The translations under genes and the position numbers were made by a program. The notes under the pieces are model-generated. The model ran no database searches, was not told where the DNA came from, and saw nothing but the letters and a program-made list of their open reading frames with translations. A DNA stretch of 64,000 nt from Takakia lepidozioides (Eukaryota > Streptophyta > Takakiopsida > Takakiales > Takakiaceae), in NCBI GenBank assembly GCA_030704615.1, contig CM060732.1:27034001-27098000 (forward strand). Reading direction: 5' to 3'. Positions 58,313 to 64,000 of this stretch are shown here, piece by piece. Every line of letters begins with the position of its first letter. Positions within the stretch are counted from its first letter, which is position 1.

Positions 58313-58870
58313 TAATGGTCTACCCGCCCGAATCACATCTATCGACGCCAGACGGGAGTCATTTTCCCGAAAGCAGACGACATCATTGTCTTCCTGGATG
58401 TTTACAGGGACGATCCTCGACTTGTCCAGCTGAGAGCAATGCAGTTTCTTCCAGGATTGCACGATTCTCCTGGACCCCGGCTGGGGAGCAGGTGGTTCCT
58501 ACGCATCATGGACCTGGACTTTCCGCATGAGTGGGAGCCGAACAGATCACGCACAGCGTTGCTGTATCGCTGGAATTGTTGCGAGTGGACGTATGATGAG
58601 TGCATAGGTGAAAACTTTACGCGTGGACGGACTGGCTCGGAAAGTGGGGACATTCTCTTCAGTTATGAGGATGAGGAGGAGGGGAGCACAGGGCCCATTG
58701 TGAAAATGTCCTTCTACCAAGGGGGCGCTATTGATAAACACGACATCCTCGTTAGTTTCAACCGGGCGACAGAAACCACTGACATTTTGTTCAAATATAG
58801 GCACCCGGTCACTGAGGAGGTCCTTGAGAGGCCAGTTAGAGTTCCTTCTTCTTGGGCGAGGGGACCATAG
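58313..58870 (+). CDS. Unrecognised ORF, about 185 codons
   Basis: Open from after TAA near 58309 to TAG at 58868-58870. It starts upstream of the first Met with RPNHIYRRQTGVIFPKADDI, IVFLDVYRDDPRLVQLRAMQ, and continues RWFLRIMDLDFPHEW, RTALLYRWNCCEWTYDECIG, an acidic SYEDEEEGSTG, and RHPVTEEVLERPV. Composition is that of a folded protein, with no low complexity. It could be an internal or last exon or a remnant; no family recognised. The lack of an early Met favours an exon. Confidence 0.4.
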
Positions 58871-59551
58871 GTCTTGCATGCTAGAGTAGACATGTTTTGA
58901 CTCGCTGACACTCATGGCACATACATTTTCATTTAGAAATCAAGCAGCTTCCCTGTGCCATATGGGGAATATACATGCTTGGATAATCTTCTGTTAAGGT
59001 TTTTTGCAATTCACTGCCAGTATGCTGGGACGTGACATTTGTCGTATGGATTGCTGTTTGCACAAGGTGCAGTATGCAAATGCTGGAATGTGCAGTAGGA
59101 CCCTTCCCACTGGGACACAGAACTAGCAATCTTGTAAAGGCATCACATTTGCAGAACAGTAACAATGTATTTGTAGCAAATTGGAGTCTTCTCATAAAGG
59201 TGGACGAAAACGCCAGGATGGGCTGCGAAATCACTACAAATTGAGTGAAGAGCAATAACAAGGAAGCAATATGCAGTACACAGACCATAAACGGCGTTGA
59301 AATAGGCCTCAATGCCCGTTAATCTCCACACAATGTATGCTTTACTCGGATCCATTTGTAGACAACCAAAATAAAAAAAGCATGTGCATGCCATTCATGG
59401 CCAAAAACCACATTCTCATGTATTGCGGCACCGAAATTCACCTGTAGCCATGGCGATGCGGCACCACCAGTGTATAATTCCTCACAAAAAATAGGGTGCA
59501 AGAAGATGAATGTAATATAATTGCCACTTTCTCCTTCCCGAATGTGGAATG
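58871..59551. other. 3' flank of the second transposase copy
   Basis: Nothing recognised. Confidence 0.4.
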
Positions 59552-62500
59552 TCAAGCAGTCCGACCAGTATCCTGCCGTAGGGCCTTGTGCAGCTCGTTG
59601 AAACTCAGTGTTGGAGCATGGATGAAGACGTCCACTGCGGATATGCAACTCATGCGCTTCAGAAAAATGTAATAAAAGTGTTTGCAGGGGACGTATGCTG
59701 CATTCTTTGATTCCATAACAAGGAAGTCCTCACAGTTGCAAGCTGGGTACTGTGAAACCGTGATTGCATACACGACACTGCGCGCAGCAGACCCGGCTGT
59801 TGACAACTGAAATATGCGCCCCATCCCGGGGTGAGGAACATCCCTGCAACCTTGCACTATGCAGGGCATTGCAAGAGCGTTGGCCATCCTGGTGTCGTTC
59901 GCCTTTGTTGGTGGCCGCCGTCTTTTCAGTTTCCCCCACCGATGGGTGGGCCAAGCTGTGGGGTCACCCACCGATATGCGGGGCAAAGAGCTTCTCGTGG
60001 GAGGAGGATGACGACTGGGAATTGGATTTTGTGGAACGTCTGTCCTCTCCACCAGTCGAAACCCTGCACTTCCTAGAGCGTCTGCCTCCTCCAGGGTAAG
60101 ATCTATACCAGTTGCCACAGGCCAGACTGCCGGTGGTTCAGGCATGCCTTGTACACCATACTTGGGCTTGCCGAACACACACGACATGACGTCGTGCCTG
60201 CAGAATCAAAACTCCTTTAGTGTGGCCTCCACAAACTTTGCGCACACAAATCTCCCTGTGAAGCAAGGGGCAGGCACACCGCCCTGCGGGCTCCTCCGAA
60301 TCATCTCATTGCATCTCTGGTTGGTGTCGACACGAACAGCACAACATTTGCCAGGAAATGTCGGACGGGTCCGTGCAATTCTCCACTGCGAGGCCGACAA
60401 ATCTTGCTCCACGATTGGAATGTTGTATTGGGTAACAAAAATAGGAGCAACATGCTCATCCTCGGCATGTTGTCCCGAGTCTGGCAGCGATTCCATGGAT
60501 GCTGCAGCAGAGGGGGTACGAGTCCTACTTCGTGGAGGCGTGGGACGCAACATCGTTGCGCCCCGAGGTTGAGTGCGGATGTTCATATCTGATCTCCATG
60601 AATCCCCGTCCCCTCCGGGCATGTCCTCAATTCTTCTCTTCACCGGCCGGCTGCGGACATCGCCCTCCAGGCAGTTCCCCCGACTGTATAACGGCGTTGA
60701 CCTTATTGTTTCCCGCAATGCAGCAGTCCATTTTTTGGGATCGGTCGAACGATGCGCCGCCCTCATCAGCATCTCCTGCATGTCTGGTCCGATACCCCAT
60801 TGCTTTCCTTCCAGAAACTGGTAGTAACGAGATTGTTGCATGATAGCCCTCACAATATCTTCTGTTGTTGCTGTCAACATGTCAACGAGATGTGTCACAG
60901 AGGAAGCACGCCAAGAAGAGTGCACCGATTCGGCCATGTTTGTCGTCGGCATATCCGTGTCATCCTCCAAACTCATGTCCTGTTGAAGGAAATTAGAAAT
61001 GTCACTGATTGTGGAGAATGTCCAAGCACAAAACAGAACAATTGTCAAGTACAAAAATGTGTTATCTATCTCATGTAGTCTCCAAACTGGTGGAATCTAT
61101 AGTGCCACCACGCAAGCCACGTTTGCAGTTCTGGCTGATCTTTCACATCCACTGCCCCTGAAGACACCCACCAGGCGCGTATGGTTGCAAACTCGGTCTC
61201 CGCCTCATCGATGGAATTCGCATTTTTTCACGCTAGGCACATACTGATATGATCCTGCTGGTGGCGTGACGCCACAAACCTTTTCGTGTTTTGCGTCAAA
61301 CTCTGCATGAAGTGGAACCCGCAAGATCTCTCATTCCCTTCCATTGGAGTCTTTGGGTCATCCCTATATACCCTCCTAACTGCAGCCCAGTTCGCCTGGG
61401 CATTGTCAGCCATGAAGCCCCTAAAATCGGGAGGGGGCAACTTGGCTCTCGCCATTTGCTCATTAATTCCGCGCCACATATGCAACTCCGAATCTGTGTC
61501 TTCTCCCTTCATTTCGCAGATAGCAATGGTCATCAACTTTCTGCAATGTGGGTTGTATATATGTGCCCCCATTGTCACCCAATCGTGGTTGGTAATTCGC
61601 GGGATGTGGTCGAACATGACCCAGCAATTTGAGAGGTCTCCACTGGTCATCCGCTTCACCAAATCGACGCCGCTCCCCGGTCCGCACGTTGACATCTTAA
61701 ATATGAAGCACCTGTCGTCTCCGAGCCTTGACCAGGAAAGAAGCTGCCTTGGATGAAGTCGTAGCCGCATATGCGCTTCACTTTGGCCAAAAGAACTTAC
61801 AACCTAGCTCAATAATCCACAGGCCCTGCTGTCAAAGATCAAAAGGTAGGGTATGGTTTGTATGCAAGCCTCAGGAAACAGGCCAGACAGGCCGAGCTGC
61901 GCATCGACGACAGAACGACAAAGGCCAAAACGCAGGCTATAACATGCCAAACCAGGGGCAGTCGGGTTGAAATCAGGGCTGCAGGCAGCAGCCACCTCAC
62001 AGCGCAAAAACCCACAGGTCTCCTCAACCCATATCCCAAATCTGCATGCTCAAGAGACTTCAAAGTAGGTGAGGATCCTCACCTGGTCCCATCACAAAGC
62101 CCCCAAAAAATCAACAGATTAGTGAGGATTGTGGAACCCCAGGTGAATCACAGACCCTCACACTTGTCATCGATGTCAACTAAGAAACTCAAAAGCAAGA
62201 GAAGAAGATAAGAACATGAGAATCCCTAAACTCCAAAGGCACCTTAAGCGATTAGGGAAGAGGGTTATGCGCCATCACCACCCGCAGCAAGCCGCCTCCA
62301 CAAAGCACATAAGCAATGAAGCAAAGCAGACACAATCGCAAGGCACTAGAAAGGAGGGAGAGATACTTCCCAGCACAAGTGCCTTTGCTAAACTTAAAAA
62401 GCCAGAGGAGGGAAGATGCCACTGCATTCACAACGGTGTTTCCCGCTGCAAGAGAGACAAGGTGCCGCCTTTGCGCCTCGCCTCCCCAGGCGCTCGTCCA

Positions 62501-64000
62501 GCATGGGTACGACACCACAAACGGGGCAGCCACCAAAGCACGTCCGCCATAACACTCTCCCCGCGAGCTCAGAAGCACATCGCGTGCTTCTGACAACGGG
62601 AGAGACAACATAGGGTTTTTTTGTCCCCCGATTTTTCATCCGTGGATGAAAAACAGTAGAACGCATCCTTATACCCTGACGGATTTTATCCGCAGCAAGG
62701 TTAAAAATAGGTTTTGGGGTAGGGGTTAGGGTTTCCACCGTAATTAATCATAATTAGGGGTAGTAAAGATCAATTCCAGGCCATAATCACGTCATCCATA
62801 AACAGATCACTTATGTCAGGATGAAAAAATATGGAATATCATGGAATGTCTGATCCTCTTCCGATTCATTTCTTGCAGCCGACAATGTGGTTCCTGACAT
62901 TGGGGCTGCACACATGGGAGACAGCTTCCAGCAGGTCCTTCATGTCCCCCTCGCCCAGCTTCTCTCTTGTGCTTCCGTCCTCCGACATTATTCTACCAAT
63001 TGCAATCCTATGTGCCGATGCGAGCTGTATCTGCTTTGGTTTTGCACCCGGCCTCAACCTCACCTCCTCCTTGATAATATCCTGGGCTTGTTGAAAAGCG
63101 ACTCTGCAATTGCCTCTGGCGAGGGGGTGCTCATGCTTTCCGATGTGAATGCATGCTCTGGTGCACGCTGGGCCGACGGTCCTGACGTAGTACTGCTTGG
63201 CGTTGCACACTGCCATGCACGTAGGGGCTGCGTTGCAATGGCCACACTTGAACGTCCCTGCAGGAACTCTACCTTGAGGCCAAAATGAGGTCGACGAATT
63301 GCCAATCCAGTCAGTCTCATTCCTGGTGCCTTTGCTAGTATAATGGTAACATGTGCTCGAGAAACATTTAAGATGCCCAGCACACAATACATATCTCACT
63401 CGAACTCCATCACCCAGGTTGGACGATGAAGTTTTGGTGACACACCAAGGGTGGCCGTCATGTTTCCTGTTCATTCCTGCGAGCATGCCGCCTGGGCCTG
63501 CGCCTGCCGGCACTGGAGGGAATTCGTAGATAGCATTCCCATCCACAACATCAGGCAAAGTTTCAACATAATGGATTGGAGTTTTGTCGTAATCAAGCCT
63601 AAGAAGGTCACTGGAGCGGGAACCCGTTGTCTTCATCCTCCGCAATATGTCAATTACTGAGCGGACGGAAGTTGAATCGGACAGTGTATGCTGAACACTC
63701 CTAGTGACGGACGACTTCGAAACATACGATGGAAGGACCATACAGTCTTCATCGTCACTGGATAAGTCGTGGACGACTGTTTCCCTATTTTCCTGGATTT
63801 CCCTTTTCACATGTTTGGGTTTCTCTGCTTGTGAAGAGGTGCCCACATCCTTCACATCTTGCACGCCAGACCCTCTTGTGGAAGGAGGATCAACCAAGTT
63901 CCAGCGTGGGAACTCTTTAGGCACGATTTCACCAATGGCACTGTACCGGATGGATTCAGAAGCTGGGAGCCGCCACTCTTTGCCTTTTCCGAAATCTGCA
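59552..64000 (-). pseudogene. Second MULE-like transposase copy, multiply disabled, runs off window
   Basis: Collinear paralogue of 6169-9989. From the right edge: KEWRLPASESIRYSAIGEI, the zinc-binding region (CFSSTCYHYTSKG, CGHCNAAPTC, CTRACIHIGKHEHPL) to VGCKK and TGA 62868-62866. About 1.05 kb of unrelated DNA interrupts at about 61795-62840. Next come VKRICGYDFIQG, a frameshift near 61722, and the DDE core (MFDHIPRITNHDWV, KLMTIAICEMKGED, GFMADNAQANW), with TGA 61230-61228 where copy 1 has Trp. The intron donor after GDYMR, GTATGA in copy 1, reads ATAACA here. The next exon starts at 60979 (MSLEDDTDMPTTNMAESVHS), has TGA 60208-60206 where copy 1 has Trp, and ends with an intact SWIM motif, CNC...PCKH (His retained, unlike copy 1), at 59552. 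It cannot make a full protein. Confidence 0.88.
61795..62840. mobile_element. 1.05-kb insertion in the second transposase copy
   Basis: Unrelated DNA between the GRGSD and VKR blocks, which are six residues apart in copy 1. It contains a perfect 18-bp palindrome AGGTGAGGATCCTCACCT (62067-62084), a hairpin TTTTTCATCC/GGATGAAAAA with a 2-nt loop (62632-62653), another GGATGAAAAA at 62819-62828 near its right edge, and a telomere-like ggggtaggggttagggttt (about 62712-62730). No terminal inverted repeats, ORF or target duplication could be defined, so the element type is unknown. Confidence 0.5.

Noticed and set aside
62712-62730. Interstitial telomere repeat
   Set aside because: Only about three imperfect units, too few and too degenerate to claim telomeric origin.

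Overview
The window is nuclear DNA from a green plant-lineage eukaryote. Two host genes show this: a plant-type U-box/ARM E3 ubiquitin ligase whose conserved reading frame is split by GT-AG introns, and a five-exon ribosomal protein uS7 (RPS5) gene. The mixture of transposon families, and the resemblance I see to charophycean algal repeats, make a Chara-like streptophyte alga my best guess. That identification is inference; no species marker was tested.

Layout. 0-3 kb: decayed Ty3/gypsy gag-protease fragment, then a hairpin-rich junction and a poly-C tract. 3.7-5.4 kb (minus): broken multi-exon gene resembling N6/N4-type SAM methyltransferases, followed by five copies of a palindrome TTGCGTYRACGCAA. 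6.2-10 kb (minus): large MULE-like DDE transposase gene, the least damaged mobile gene here. 10.1-13.5 kb: Ty3/gypsy pol in two oppositely oriented pieces, the right one ending in a PHD finger. 14.3-16.1, 23.5-25.3 and 29-32.6 kb: pieces of one chromovirus family (PBS, gag, RT, RNase H, integrase, chromodomain, a 1.57 kb LTR). 21-23.2 kb: a different gypsy pol. 25.5-26.0 kb: G-rich minisatellite. 26.06-26.88 kb: piggyBac-like MITE with TTAA duplication. 33.6 and 45.2 kb: two related SINE-like elements.

34.5-38.8 kb (plus) is the U-box/ARM gene and 41.0-42.5 kb (minus) is the uS7 gene; both can be spliced into full-length proteins and are the only confident host genes. They are convergent, with about 2.2 kb between their stop codons.

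45.8-57.7 kb is a nested set. A LINE on the minus strand, whose 5' part is inverted, is interrupted by a 9,488-bp CACTA (En/Spm-like) transposon at 46,431-55,918. That element has near-matching CACTA ends, a GCC target duplication, CpG-rich subterminal palindromes, an accessory (TnpA-position) gene, a Tnp2-like transposase remnant and a tandem array that includes an SF1-helicase-like fragment. 58.3-58.9 kb holds an unrecognised ORF, and 59.6-64 kb a second, heavily mutated copy of the MULE-like transposase that runs off the window.

Almost all mobile genes are dead. Several of their stops sit exactly where a relative or the family has Trp (TGG to TGA or TAG), as expected from long-term decay of methylated cytosine.
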